A stretch of DNA of 64,000 bases from Planctomycetota bacterium (GTDB lineage Bacteria; Planctomycetota; JAPUJT01): contig JAPUJT010000169.1 of NCBI GenBank assembly GCA_027296055.1, positions 45,366 through 109,365 on the forward strand. Reading direction: 5' to 3'. How positions within the stretch are numbered: the stretch's first letter is position 1; every line of letters begins with the position of its first letter. The translations under genes were made by a program, and so were the position numbers. Below are positions 24,485 to 33,473 of this stretch, piece by piece. Below the pieces are notes generated by a model. It was not told the origin of the DNA, ran no database searches, and saw only the letters and a program-made list of their open reading frames with translations.

Positions 24485-26104
24485 TCAGCCGATCTGAACC
24501 TGATTCCGCCCCGCTCCCTTGGACCGGTAGAGGGCTTGGTCCGCTCTCTGCAGGATTTCCCGCGGCATCTGGGGTGGTTGGTAGACGGCCAGGCCCGCGC
24601 TGATGGTGATGGGGATCGCCTTCAGAGGATCGACCTTCCTCCCGAGTCTCTCGCCGATCTCCGCGAGCTGCTCGGGAGAGAGGTTGCCCAGGAGATCGGT
24701 CGGCGTGACCTCGAGATCACGGACCCTCCGGATGACCTTCTCCACGGCCACCTTCGCCCCCTCCAGAGTCGTTTCCGGCATCAGGAGGCAGAACTCGTCC
24801 CCTCCGTAGCGCGCGGCCAGATCGACGGCGCGGATATTGACCCTCAGGAGCTCCGCGACCCGTTCCAGGACCCCGTCTCCGGCCAGGTGGCCGAAAGTGT
24901 CGTTGATGGCCTTCAGGTGGTCGAGATCCAGCATGGCCAGAGCGAAGGTCTTCTGATCGCTCGCCTTCCTGTAGCGGAGCATGCGCCGCACCTCCTTGGC
25001 CAGCTCGTTCTGGAAGTGCTGGTGGTTGTAGAGGCCGGTCATCCCGTCGGTGATCGACAGGCGTTCGAGCTGCTCCCCTTTCTTCCGGAGCTGCCTCGTC
25101 CTCTCCTCGACCTTTACCTCCAGGGCGCGCGTCCACTTCACGATCTCGTCCTTCGCCGCGAGGAGGAGGTGATTCGTCCGCTTGATGTCGTCGAAGAGCT
25201 GGACATTCTCCATGCAGACCGACGCCTGGCTGCAGATCACCATCAGGAACTCGAGGTCCTCCTCGACGAAGGGCGAGAAAGGCCTCGTTCGATGCACACT
25301 GACGACGCCCAGGTTCCGCTCTGACGTCTTCAACGGCACGCACATGGCGGAACGGATCTTTTGTGCCGACACACTCTTCCGACCCTCATACCGCGCGTCC
25401 TCCGTCGCGTCCGATGTAAGGATGGCCTTTCCTTCACGGAGAGCCTCCTCCGCCATCGTCAGGCTCAGGGCCGCCCGATTCTCATCCATTCCCTCGGGCA
25501 CCCACACAGCCTGGGGGACAAGCTCCCCATTCTCATCTTCGGCGAGAATGCATCCTCGATCGGCGCGAACCGCATCGACGACCAGGTCCAGCGTCCTCTT
25601 GAATAGCGCCTGGGGATTCCGGATCGTCATCAGCACTTCGCTGATTCGATGGATCGTGGAGAGTTTACGGTGCGCGGCACGAATTCGGCGCGGGTCCTTC
25701 TCCTCGGTCTTGAGGAAGTCGATATCTCCGCTGCCGATCCGGATCTTGAAGACCTTTTCGGTCGGCGGGCCCTCATCTTCGACGGTGGCATCGTCGAGTG
25801 AGCGGTCTGCCACGTTGCCAATCTCGAACAAGAGGACCGTGCCTCCGATCTGGATCTCGTCTCCGTCCTGAAGGACCCCTTCCCGGATCAAGACTCCGTT
25901 CAGGCGCGTTCCCTCGGCGGCGCCAAGGTCCCGGATCAGATAGTCGCCTCCGTTGGCCGTCAGAATCTCCGCGTGATGGCTCGCCGCCTTCTCCTCCTCG
26001 ATCCGGATACTGCTCTCCGGATCACGGCCAATCGACGTGGAACCCTTTCCGAGAGGGATCGACGTCCCTGGGTCCGGACCGTTCTTGAGAATGATACTTG
26101 GCAT
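24485..26104 (-). CDS. Diguanylate cyclase with FHA and GAF input domains
   Basis: 539 residues from ATG 26104. An FHA domain (about 1-95) shows STSIGRDPESSIRIEEEKAASHH and an N in TRLNGVLI for phosphothreonine binding. A GAF domain covers about 150-305, a short coiled coil follows, then a GGDEF domain with intact active site YGGDEFCLL that should make c-di-GMP from GTP. No EAL domain. A GTG at 26143 is an in-frame alternative. FHA implies control by Ser/Thr kinases. The same FHA-GAF input is used by the adenylate cyclase at 35256. Confidence 0.9.
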   Translation of the reverse strand: MPSIILKNGPDPGTSIPLGKGSTSIGRDPESSIRIEEEKAASHHAEILTANGGDYLIRDLGAAEGTRLNGVLIREGVLQDGDEIQIGGTVLLFEIGNVADRSLDDATVEDEGPPTEKVFKIRIGSGDIDFLKTEEKDPRRIRAAHRKLSTIHRISEVLMTIRNPQALFKRTLDLVVDAVRADRGCILAEDENGELVPQAVWVPEGMDENRAALSLTMAEEALREGKAILTSDATEDARYEGRKSVSAQKIRSAMCVPLKTSERNLGVVSVHRTRPFSPFVEEDLEFLMVICSQASVCMENVQLFDDIKRTNHLLLAAKDEIVKWTRALEVKVEERTRQLRKKGEQLERLSITDGMTGLYNHQHFQNELAKEVRRMLRYRKASDQKTFALAMLDLDHLKAINDTFGHLAGDGVLERVAELLRVNIRAVDLAARYGGDEFCLLMPETTLEGAKVAVEKVIRRVRDLEVTPTDLLGNLSPEQLAEIGERLGRKVDPLKAIPITISAGLAVYQPPQMPREILQRADQALYRSKGAGRNQVQIG

Positions 26105-26172
26105 GGATGGAAGCCTCGGGGGCGAGAACTGCTCCCCTATCACGTCCCTACCCTGAGCCTGCAGATCGCCAA

Positions 26173-26178
26173 AGTATA
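26173..26178 (-). promoter_or_regulatory. Candidate -10 box of the FHA-GAF-GGDEF gene
   Basis: TATACT on the minus strand, 69 bases before ATG 26104; the -35 is poor. Confidence 0.35.
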
Positions 26179-26241
26179 GGCCATTGGAAGAGATGCGGCC
26201 AGTAGGACGAGTCCCGCCGGGCCCCCGTCGGGCAACGAAAA

Positions 26242-26268
26242 GGGCCCCGGAAGCGCTTCCTGGGGCCC
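26242..26268 (-). terminator. Strong hairpin after the lipoprotein gene
   Basis: GGGCCCC-GGAAGC and GCTTCC-T-GGGGCCC pair almost completely (13 bp, one bulge). On the minus strand the hairpin is followed by TTTTCG. It ends the gene at 26290-27552 and separates it from the GGDEF gene. Confidence 0.7.
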
Positions 26269-26289
26269 GATGATCTCGCCGGAGGCAGG

Positions 26290-27552
26290 CTAGAAGAAGA
26301 TGATGATGCCCGTCTCGGTATCCGCGAAATTAGCCCCGTAGAGGAGGAACTCGTCGAGGACGGGGTGCATCAGGGCGGCCAGGATCGGGTTCTCGAGCTG
26401 TGCCGTATCCACGGTGAGCACGGTGAAGTCGACCGTTCCGTTGTTCACCGCCCCCTGGAGCCGCGGTGGACTGGGGGGAGGCAAGACGTTGGCCAGATCC
26501 AGCGTGCCTTCGACGTCATACATCGTGACTCCGTCGAAGTCGCCGTCGGTGATCGGGAAGACGCCGTCGTTTACGAGAAGGAATGCGTTGTCCGCATCGT
26601 CGATGCGGCTCTCGTTGAGGAAGGAAGGCAGGCCGGAGACTCCGCCGAGGATCCGACCGCCGGTCACGAACAGTGCATCCCCGTCGGTGACGGCGTTGAA
26701 CGGGATCGGATCGAAGCCTACGGCTACCGCAACACCGCTCGCGTTCTCAAAGGCCGCCGTCTGGACGGCCGATACGTTCTCGGTGTGCGCTCCGTGATCA
26801 TGTCGCAGAAGCGATACCGAAGATCCGGACCCGTTCCGGACGCTCGATTCGGCTGCACCCGTCTGGACTACATCGACGATGCAGGCAACATTGCCGCCAG
26901 GGCCGGCTGTTATATCGAACTCGATGAGCAGAGTCAGCTTCTCCCGGACGGTTCCCGTGCTCATTCCGTCGGGCTCGATCGTGATTCCCGTGAAATCCAC
27001 AAGCGTGGTCGCCGTGGGGGCCGGATCATTCGTGAAGTTCCTGGTCCAGTTGATCTTCCGCTCGATGGTCACGACGGCGAACGACTGGCCCGTCCCGCTC
27101 GGGGCGAGGAAGTCCCGAGCGCCGAATGGAGGAGCCAGAAAACGAATCGTGGGAGCCCCGAACGTCCCGACGAAGTCCAGGAACTGACGCGACATATTGC
27201 TCTCGTCTCTTATGGTGTAGAAGAAGGTCCCCGACCCGTCGGTGTTACGAGTCTCGTTCGAATCTGCTCGCACGTCTGCCACCGTGCCCGAGTGGGCATC
27301 CCCCGATGCGGAGATCGGGATGGACTGGGAATCGATGTCCCTCTCGAAGGGGTTGTCTATCGGGGTCGCCCCGCAGGTCATCGAAAAGACGGCCACGCCC
27401 GCCCTCAGGTCCGTCTTGACGTCGTCGAAGAGATCCCGAACGGCCGGCGGAAAGGGGCTCTTCTTTTTCGAGCTACTTCCGCCTCCACATCCGACCGCGA
27501 CCACGGCCGCCAAGAAGATAGCTACCACCACGGTCCTGCCGACGTACTGCAT
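26290..27552 (-). CDS. Predicted secreted lipoprotein, function unknown
   Basis: 420 residues. A lipoprotein signal is clear: TM stretch and lipobox VVAVGC with the Cys at 22, then a Gly/Ser/Lys linker. The remainder is strand-rich with many Asp, Asn, Gly and Thr and no repeats or catalytic motif I recognise. Asp-rich patches (DGDFDGVTMYDVEGTLD) could bind calcium. ATG 27552 has AGGAGG close upstream; the frame extends far 5' but only as a shadow of the MFS region. Confidence 0.7.
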   Translation of the reverse strand: MQYVGRTVVVAIFLAAVVAVGCGGGSSSKKKSPFPPAVRDLFDDVKTDLRAGVAVFSMTCGATPIDNPFERDIDSQSIPISASGDAHSGTVADVRADSNETRNTDGSGTFFYTIRDESNMSRQFLDFVGTFGAPTIRFLAPPFGARDFLAPSGTGQSFAVVTIERKINWTRNFTNDPAPTATTLVDFTGITIEPDGMSTGTVREKLTLLIEFDITAGPGGNVACIVDVVQTGAAESSVRNGSGSSVSLLRHDHGAHTENVSAVQTAAFENASGVAVAVGFDPIPFNAVTDGDALFVTGGRILGGVSGLPSFLNESRIDDADNAFLLVNDGVFPITDGDFDGVTMYDVEGTLDLANVLPPPSPPRLQGAVNNGTVDFTVLTVDTAQLENPILAALMHPVLDEFLLYGANFADTETGIIIFF

Positions 27553-27695
27553 GGCTCCTCCTTTCCCCCGGGGGGACCGCCGAGCGATCACGAGCGCCCA
27601 GAGTAAACGACGGACCTCCGTACGGCAACCTTTCGACCTGATTCGCCGGCCTCGCGGGATCGCCCGGCAGCGGACGGGACGAGGCGGAATCCAGG

Positions 27696-28886
27696 TCACG
27701 CGGGAGGCTGTCTCGTCATCTTGAGGAGAACGATGGCGGCGACGACTCCGATCGACATGACCACGCCATTGGCGAGCATTCCGTACGAAAGTCCCCCGAA
27801 TCTTTCCGAGATCACCCCGGTGGCGGCGGACCCTGCCGCTCCCACGCCAAAGGAGAGCGTGAAGGCTATCCCGAAGGCGAGACTCCTTCGACGGCTCGAG
27901 GTGTACCGCGCCACGAGCCCGTTGCCGACCGGCTGCAGCATGAAATAGAAGAAACCGAAGGCGGCCGAGGCGGCGACCAGGGGACTTCCGGGAAGGATCC
28001 CCATCAGGATCAGCGAGGCGGTGGTGAGGATCGTGAGGGCCAGGCAAAGCGACGGCAGCGAGAATTTGTGGGAGAGATGGCCCCCGATCCATTGCCCGAG
28101 CACCCCCGAGACGAGAGTCAGCCCCGCGAGCTGTCCCGCCCGGGTCGCCGCCGGCATATCAGGATGGAAGAAACCGAAGATCGGCCCCTTGATCGATTCC
28201 TGGAGGAATTTGGGGAGGAACGTCAGTGTTCCCCGGTAGACGAATCCTAGGATCAGGAGGAGTCCGAAGAGGGCGATGAGCACCGGCCAGGTGGACCCTT
28301 CTCCATCCTCGGACTCCCCGATCGGCGTGCTCCCGTCATCTTTTCGCAGAAGGAGGACTCCCGGGACGAGGAACAGCCCCGGAATGACCAGGGTCAGGTA
28401 TGCAGCGCGCCACGTGTCGAAGGAGTCGGCCAGCCACCCGGCCAGCACCGGGGCGGTGAAGATGGCTACCGAACCCGCCATGCCATGATACCCGAGAGCC
28501 TTCCCCCGCATGCTGACCGTTCGCGTGAGCAGCGTGAGCCCGGCGGGATGGTAGAAGCTCCCGAAGATCCCGAGGAGGGCGAATCCGACCAGGGCCTGAT
28601 GGAGGGTGCTCGACAGGCCGATCACGATGGAGGCGATCGAGGCCCCGACGAGATAGATCGCTATCACGAGCCGGGCGCCGATACGGTCGACGAGCAGGCT
28701 TGCGGGGAGGGCCCCCAGACCGAACAGGATCGGGGCGAGGGTCCCGAACCAACCGATGTCGGCGTCGGAGAGTCCGAACTCCACGGAGAGGGGGATGGCC
28801 ACCCCCCCGAACGCCAGGATGAAGAGGTGGGCCTGTCCGTGGGCGAGAGAGGTGATCAGGACAACCTTGAAGTCCCGGCCGGTCAC
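27696..28886 (-). CDS. Major facilitator superfamily transporter
   Basis: 396 residues with about 12 hydrophobic helices in two six-helix halves and a longer central loop (KDDGSTPIGESEDGEG). A loop after helix 2 reads LLVDRIGAR, the MFS motif A region. Helix 4-5 text FGSFYHPAGLTLLTR resembles fosmidomycin-resistance-type and sialic-acid-type carriers. Start GTG 28886, 19 bases after argS. Substrate unknown. Confidence 0.85.
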   Translation of the reverse strand: MTGRDFKVVLITSLAHGQAHLFILAFGGVAIPLSVEFGLSDADIGWFGTLAPILFGLGALPASLLVDRIGARLVIAIYLVGASIASIVIGLSSTLHQALVGFALLGIFGSFYHPAGLTLLTRTVSMRGKALGYHGMAGSVAIFTAPVLAGWLADSFDTWRAAYLTLVIPGLFLVPGVLLLRKDDGSTPIGESEDGEGSTWPVLIALFGLLLILGFVYRGTLTFLPKFLQESIKGPIFGFFHPDMPAATRAGQLAGLTLVSGVLGQWIGGHLSHKFSLPSLCLALTILTTASLILMGILPGSPLVAASAAFGFFYFMLQPVGNGLVARYTSSRRRSLAFGIAFTLSFGVGAAGSAATGVISERFGGLSYGMLANGVVMSIGVVAAIVLLKMTRQPPA

Positions 28887-28905
28887 GAAGATCCCACCAT
28901 GGACC

Positions 28906-30591
28906 CTACATCCTCTCGATCGGCTGCATGCCGATCACGCGGAGCCCGGCGGCGAGGACCTGCTTGACGGACCAGAGCAGGAGGAGGCGCGCCTCGGCCA
29001 GGGGGGCAGCCTCGTCCTTGACTCGAAGCACCGGGTAGGCCACCGAGACGGCCCGAGCCAGATCGAGGATGAACCGGCAAATGATGGATGGCTCCCGGTT
29101 TCGGCCGGCCTGCTGCAGGACGGAAGGATACCGCTCGAGCAGCCTGAGGAGCGTCGCCGCCTCGTCCTCGACGAGGAGCCCGGGATCAATCCGATCCGGG
29201 ACCTCGATCCCGCACTTGCGGAGGATCCCCTCCATGCGAGCATGGGCGTATTGAAGGTAAGGGCCCGAATCTCCATCGAAGCTCAGGAGACGATCCCAGT
29301 CGAAGTTAACATCCTTGATTCGCCGCCCCGAGAGGTCGTTGAAGATCACGGCTCCCAGTCCGACGGCCTCCGCCACCGACTCCTCGTCCTCCAGATCGAA
29401 CCGCTTCTCCACGCTCTCGCGCATCGTCCGCAGGGCCCGATCTCTCGCCTCGTCAAGGACCTCCTCGAGGAAAATCAGGGTCCCGTCTCGCGTCTTCATG
29501 CCGAGGATGTGTCCGAACTCGACATGCTCGCACCGGTCCCACCAGGAGTACCCCAGCTTCCGGATCAGCCCGAAGAGTTGCCGGAAGTGAAGCTTCTGCG
29601 GGGCGCCGACGACGTAGATCAGGCGGTCGAACTGGTAGGTCTCGTAGCGGTATTTGGCCGCCGCCAGATCCCTCGTCAGATAGAGGGTCGTCCCGTCGGA
29701 CTTGCGGATCAGGCAGGTGGGAAGACCGTCGAGATCGACGACCAAGGCACCTTCGTGCTCCTTGGCCACCCCCTTCTCCTCGACCTCACGCACCGCCTCC
29801 TCGGCTTTCTTGTTGTAGAACGACTCCCCCGCATAGGAGTCGAAGGAGATGCCCAGGCGGTGATAGATCCGCTTGAATTCCTCCAGAGAAAGCTCGCGGA
29901 AGCGCTTCCAGAGGGTCAGGGCCTCCTCTTTCCCATCCTCCAGTTCGCGAAAGCGCTCCCGTCCATCTACGTCGAGCGACTCGTCTGTCTTGGCCTCCCG
30001 ATGGAATCGAGTGTTCAGCCCGTACAGGTATTCGATCGGGTCCTTCTTCAACGCCTCTTCATCGCCCCAGCGTCGGTAGGCGGCGATCATCTTGCCGAAC
30101 TGTGTTCCCCAGTCCCCCAGGTGGTTGATCGAGACCGTCCGATATCCGAGGGCGTCGAATATGTTGCGCAGGGCGGCCCCTATGACGGTCGAGCGCAGAT
30201 GGCCGATCCCGAACGGCTTGGCGATGTTGGGATGCGAATAGTCCAGGAGTATCGTCTTGCCCTTCCCCTCCTCCGATCGACCGTAGGCCTCGGCCTGCTG
30301 CCGTATGAGCGGAAGGACTTCTTCGGCCATCCTCCTCACGGGAATGCGGAAGTTCAGGTAGGCTCCGGTCGGGTTCGGCGTGAAGTCCTCTGACTCGGCG
30401 AGCTTCTCTGCCAGGTCCTTGGCGATCGCCGGGGGTCCCTTTCTCAAGGACTTCGCCAGGACGAAGCAGGGGAAGGCATACTCCCCATGCTGGGGGTCCC
30501 GCGGCGTCTCGATCAGGCCCCGGATCTCTTGTTCCGGCAGGCCGGTGGGCCCGCGCAGGGCGGCGACGATCTTTTCCAGGAATACGCTCAT
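28906..30591 (-). CDS. argS: Arginyl-tRNA synthetase
   Basis: 561-residue class I synthetase charging tRNA-Arg. Signature HIGH region is PNIAKPFGIGHLRSTVIG, and the KMSK loop is replaced by GMKTRDGTLIFL as usual for ArgRS; the C-terminal DALR anticodon-binding domain ends in LLLWSVKQVLAAGLRVIGM. Start ATG 30591; the frame is open upstream but the promoter at 30634 excludes it. The MFS gene follows at 19 bases and is probably cotranscribed. Confidence 0.95.
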   Translation of the reverse strand: MSVFLEKIVAALRGPTGLPEQEIRGLIETPRDPQHGEYAFPCFVLAKSLRKGPPAIAKDLAEKLAESEDFTPNPTGAYLNFRIPVRRMAEEVLPLIRQQAEAYGRSEEGKGKTILLDYSHPNIAKPFGIGHLRSTVIGAALRNIFDALGYRTVSINHLGDWGTQFGKMIAAYRRWGDEEALKKDPIEYLYGLNTRFHREAKTDESLDVDGRERFRELEDGKEEALTLWKRFRELSLEEFKRIYHRLGISFDSYAGESFYNKKAEEAVREVEEKGVAKEHEGALVVDLDGLPTCLIRKSDGTTLYLTRDLAAAKYRYETYQFDRLIYVVGAPQKLHFRQLFGLIRKLGYSWWDRCEHVEFGHILGMKTRDGTLIFLEEVLDEARDRALRTMRESVEKRFDLEDEESVAEAVGLGAVIFNDLSGRRIKDVNFDWDRLLSFDGDSGPYLQYAHARMEGILRKCGIEVPDRIDPGLLVEDEAATLLRLLERYPSVLQQAGRNREPSIICRFILDLARAVSVAYPVLRVKDEAAPLAEARLLLLWSVKQVLAAGLRVIGMQPIERM

Positions 30592-30633
30592 TCTGGCCCG
30601 AAACAGGTTCGGATAGACAAGAGGAGAGGCGGG

Positions 30634-30662
30634 ATTATAGCCCCGGAGCCTCGGCCGGACAA
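30634..30662 (-). promoter_or_regulatory. Promoter of argS
   Basis: Minus-strand TTGTCC (30662-30657), 17-base spacer, TATAAT (30639-30634), about 43 bases before ATG 30591. Confidence 0.65.
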
Positions 30663-30859
30663 CGGACCGTGAAGCCCCAGGACGGGGCCTCGGAGGCCGA
30701 AGGACGCCCGAGGGGCCTTGCCAGGGGGGCGACAATCTTCCTTGACTTGGGCCCGTCGGATGCCATCATGGCCGTTCGTCACGCGATACGCCGGAGGGAC
30801 CGGGTGGGGGGTGCTCACCTGATCATCCTGCCACTTCCCACTCATGGAGGGCTCTACCA

Positions 30860-31030
30860 ATGCGTTGGCTTCTCATAGCGTCTATGCTCTTCCTGCCCCT
30901 GACCTTTGCGTGCACCAGCGATTCGGGGGGATCAGACGCCACGGAATCCGCCGGGTTCAAGTGCGGATCATGCGACAAGACATCCGACACCGCGACGGAG
31001 TGCTGCGGTGCCCCGATGGCGGCCATCTAG
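30860..31030 (+). CDS. Tiny Cys-rich lipoprotein (paralog 1)
   Basis: 56 residues. ATG 30860 has GGAGG nine bases upstream. MRWLLIASMLFLPLTFAC is a lipoprotein signal with C18 as the lipidated residue; a Ser/Gly/Asp linker leads to a C-terminal knuckle KCGSCDKTSDTATECCGAPM holding C35, C38, C48 and C49. It shares the signal start (MRWLLIAS), linker style and CxxC...CxC/CC-GA-x-M knuckle with the gene at 31169, so the two arose by duplication. Likely an envelope metal-binding peptide; function unknown. Confidence 0.75.
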   Translation: MRWLLIASMLFLPLTFACTSDSGGSDATESAGFKCGSCDKTSDTATECCGAPMAAI

Positions 31031-31168
31031 GCCGGTCTCGAGGATCTATAGAATGGGTTGTCCTGCATCAGGTCAGGTGCTGGACAGATTCGACACCGCT
31101 CGGAAGTTCTGCTGAGGCGGAGGGCGCCCAGGCAGTCCCGGGCAACGCCAAGTTGGAGGAATGGTCTC

Positions 31169-31357
31169 ATGAGATGGCTACTGATAGCATCGCTTCTCTG
31201 CCTGCCGATGGGAATGGCCTGCACAGGTGGCGCGGATGAGAAGACGGATGACTCGAGCACCGAAGCAGCCATGAAGTACGAGTGCAAGGGTTGCGGGACA
31301 ACGTCCGATGGTCCGGCGAAGTGCGACTGTGGCGCCGATATGACCCCGGCCGAGTAG
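31169..31357 (+). CDS. Tiny Cys-rich lipoprotein (paralog 2)
   Basis: 62 residues; ATG 31169 with GGAGG nine bases upstream. Signal MRWLLIASLLCLPMGMAC is followed by an acidic linker and the knuckle YECKGCGTTSDGPAKCDCG, ending ADMTPAE. The order Tyr-Cys, DGPAKC, CG, M, P echoes the heavy-metal-binding HMBD motif (YxCPMHP, DxPGKCPxCGM) in shortened form; this is inference. Paralog of the gene at 30860. Confidence 0.75.
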   Translation: MRWLLIASLLCLPMGMACTGGADEKTDDSSTEAAMKYECKGCGTTSDGPAKCDCGADMTPAE

Positions 31358-31387
31358 GCCCCTGTCAGACCAATAAGTGACTTGAAG

Positions 31388-31413
31388 GGCTGGGGTCCGA
31401 CAGGACCCCGGCC
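31388..31413 (+). terminator. Hairpin after the second Cys-rich lipoprotein gene
   Basis: GGC-T-GGGGTCC, loop GACA, GGACCCC-G-GCC: 10 bp with one mismatch. No T-tract follows, so it may terminate weakly or shield the 3' end. It lies 37 bases before the GroES-like gene. Confidence 0.45.
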
Positions 31414-31449
31414 CCGATCCCCGGATCAATTTCCCCGCGGAACTCCCGT

Positions 31450-31815
31450 ATGAACGGACACGGCCACTCCAGCGAAACGCCTGAACCTAGCCCTACCCCC
31501 CAGGGAGCGCAGACCCGGGATCCTCGATTCGCCGTCTTCGGTCTCAACCTCCTGGTAAAAATGGTGATGCACCCGCCCGTGGACCAGGTCGTCCACTGCC
31601 CCAAGGGGGGTCACATTCTCTATGGCGACGTGATCGCCCACGGGGACGGCTTCGACCCGGATTCAAAGAGTTTTCGTCCGATGCCGGAACCCGGCAGCCT
31701 CGTCACCTTCGAGGAAGGATCGGAGACGGTGGAAGGTCACTCCTTCTACATCGACGAGCAGGAGTACCGGATCATCCATGCGGACGCTCTCCTGGTCGGT
31801 TTCTCGCCGGATTGA
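31450..31815 (+). CDS. GroES (Cpn10)-like protein, orphan and divergent
   Basis: 121 residues. The middle and C-terminus follow the GroES strand order: YGDVIAHGDGF (GEVLAVGxG), MPEPGSLVTFEE (VKVGDxVxF), FYIDEQEYRIIHADALLVGF (KxDxxEYLILxExDILAIV). The N-terminal 25 residues are a Pro-rich extension, and the mobile-loop region with GGIVLP is not recognisable (PPVDQVVHCPKGG). No groEL is adjacent. It may be a degenerate co-chaperonin or a GroES-fold protein with another job. No strong Shine-Dalgarno. Confidence 0.5.
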   Translation: MNGHGHSSETPEPSPTPQGAQTRDPRFAVFGLNLLVKMVMHPPVDQVVHCPKGGHILYGDVIAHGDGFDPDSKSFRPMPEPGSLVTFEEGSETVEGHSFYIDEQEYRIIHADALLVGFSPD

Positions 31816-31849
31816 TTTCATCTCGCTCCTGGGCGACCGCGGTAAGTCT

Positions 31850-31879
31850 TTGACACTCCTTTTCATATAGTGCTAGAAT
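31850..31879 (+). promoter_or_regulatory. Promoter of the mla operon
   Basis: Consensus TTGACA (31850), 18-base spacer, TAGAAT (31874); transcription would begin about 20 bases before the TTG start at 31907. Confidence 0.75.
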
Positions 31880-31906
31880 TTCGCCCGACCATGCTCGGAG
31901 GGGGCT

Positions 31907-32689
31907 TTGGGTGCCAGCTTCTACGCTATCTCGCTCTTCTTTCGGGAGCTGATCCGATCGACCGGCGAAACGATCCTGCTGGGGGTCGAATCGATCCTCT
32001 GGATTCGCAGGGCGCCACGCCAGATCGGCGAGATCCTGAACCAGCTCCACATCTGTACCTTCAAGGCGCTGCCAGTCGTTTCCGTCTTCGGAGCCTTCAC
32101 GGGAATGGTCGTGGCGCTCCAGACGGGAAACTCGCTCAAGACCTTCGACGCGCAGGACATGGTTGGGGGTGTAAACGCCATCTCCCTGGCGAGGGAGATG
32201 GGACCGGTGATGACATCGATCATCCTCGCCGGACTTGTGGGTTCCGCGATGGCGGCGGAAATAGGCACTATGAAGGTCTCGGACGAGATCGACGCCTTGA
32301 CGGTCATGTCGATCAGCCCCGTCCGGTACTTGATGATGCCCAGGTTGGTGGCCCTGACGCTCGCCTGCCCTCTGCTGACGATCTATAACGACGTCCTGGG
32401 CTTCATCGCGGGTGGGTTGATCGCCGCCACGCAACTGGGAGTCGACCCTGACACCTACCTCAATGTGGGGAAGGCGATGATCGACAACTCGGACATCTAC
32501 TCCGGGCTTGCCAAGTCCTTGCTCTTCGGGGTGATCATCGCCACGATTTCGTGCAACGAGGGGATGAAGGCCGAGGGAGGAGCCCTCGGGGTGGGGAGGG
32601 CGACGCGGTCGGCCGTGGTCAAGTCCTTCCTCTGGATCATCATCTTCGACTATTTTCTGGCCAGCCTCTTCACACAGTTCGTGTACTGA
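31907..32689 (+). CDS. mlaE: MlaE-type ABC transporter permease
   Basis: 260-residue permease of the MlaE/YrbE family that moves phospholipid or related lipid between membranes. Typical text: ALPVVSVFGAFTGMVVALQ, LAREMGPVMTSIILAGLVGSAMAAEIGTMKVSDEIDAL split across helices, and ISPVRYLMMPR. Start is TTG 31907, with GGAGG five bases upstream; no in-frame ATG fits before the conserved region. TGA overlaps the next ATG by one base. Confidence 0.93.
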   Translation: MGASFYAISLFFRELIRSTGETILLGVESILWIRRAPRQIGEILNQLHICTFKALPVVSVFGAFTGMVVALQTGNSLKTFDAQDMVGGVNAISLAREMGPVMTSIILAGLVGSAMAAEIGTMKVSDEIDALTVMSISPVRYLMMPRLVALTLACPLLTIYNDVLGFIAGGLIAATQLGVDPDTYLNVGKAMIDNSDIYSGLAKSLLFGVIIATISCNEGMKAEGGALGVGRATRSAVVKSFLWIIIFDYFLASLFTQFVY

Positions 32690-33438
32690 TGATCAAGCTA
32701 GAGAACGTGCGAAAGAGTCTGAGCGGGAGGGAGATCCTGAAGGGGGTCACCTTCGAGATCCCGAAGGGGAACACCTTCGTGATCATCGGCCGGAGCGGCA
32801 CGGGCAAGAGCGTGACGATCAGGCACGTGGTCGGCCTCATGAAGCCGGATTCCGGCAAGGTCTTCATGGATGGCCAGGACATCTCGGACCCGGAAACCGT
32901 CGATCTTCCCGCCCTCCGATCGAAGATCGGGCTCCTCTTCCAGGAGGGAGCGTTGCTCGCCTCCCTGACCGTAGGGGAAAACGTCGCCCTTCCCCTCGTC
33001 GAAAACGAGCGACCATCCGAGGAAGAGGTGAAGGAGCGAGTCGCCGAGGCGCTCAGGCGCGTCGAGATGGCGGAAGATCATCACAAGTACCCGTCCGAGA
33101 TCAGCGGCGGGATGAAGAAGCGAGTCGGATTGGCTCGCGCCATCATCCGGCGTCCGGAAATCATGCTCTACGATGAGCCTACCTCCGGCCTGGACCCGGT
33201 GATGGCGACCACGATCAACCTCCTGGTGCGCAAGATGCAGAAGGACCTGGGCGTCACCTCGATCGTCGTGACCCACGACATGGAAAGTGCGTTCATGGTG
33301 GGAGACCAGATCGGTATGCTGTACCAGGGAAAGATCATCGAGGTCGGCACTCCCGAGGAGATTCGAACCTCGTCAAATCCGATCGTCCGTCAATTCATCA
33401 AGGGAGACGTCGAAGGGCCGATCACCACGGCCGGGTAG
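32689..33438 (+). CDS. mlaF: MlaF-type ABC transporter ATPase
   Basis: 249-residue ATPase energising the lipid transporter. Walker A GRSGTGKS, Q-loop LLFQEGALLASLTVGENV, signature ISGGMKKRVGLARA, Walker B IMLYDEPTSGLDP, H-loop VVTHDM. The ISGGMKKR variant and QEGAL are typical of the MlaF group rather than of importers. ATG 32689 is coupled to mlaE; the longer open frame upstream overlaps mlaE and is not used. Confidence 0.95.
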   Translation: MIKLENVRKSLSGREILKGVTFEIPKGNTFVIIGRSGTGKSVTIRHVVGLMKPDSGKVFMDGQDISDPETVDLPALRSKIGLLFQEGALLASLTVGENVALPLVENERPSEEEVKERVAEALRRVEMAEDHHKYPSEISGGMKKRVGLARAIIRRPEIMLYDEPTSGLDPVMATTINLLVRKMQKDLGVTSIVVTHDMESAFMVGDQIGMLYQGKIIEVGTPEEIRTSSNPIVRQFIKGDVEGPITTAG

Positions 33439-33473
33439 ATCGATTCCGGGCCATCTAATGGAGCCTCTTCGGG

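Noticed and set aside
27241..27260. GTTCGAATC resembling a tRNA T-arm
   Set aside because: No acceptor or anticodon stems around it, and it lies in the lipoprotein coding region. No tRNA was found in the window.
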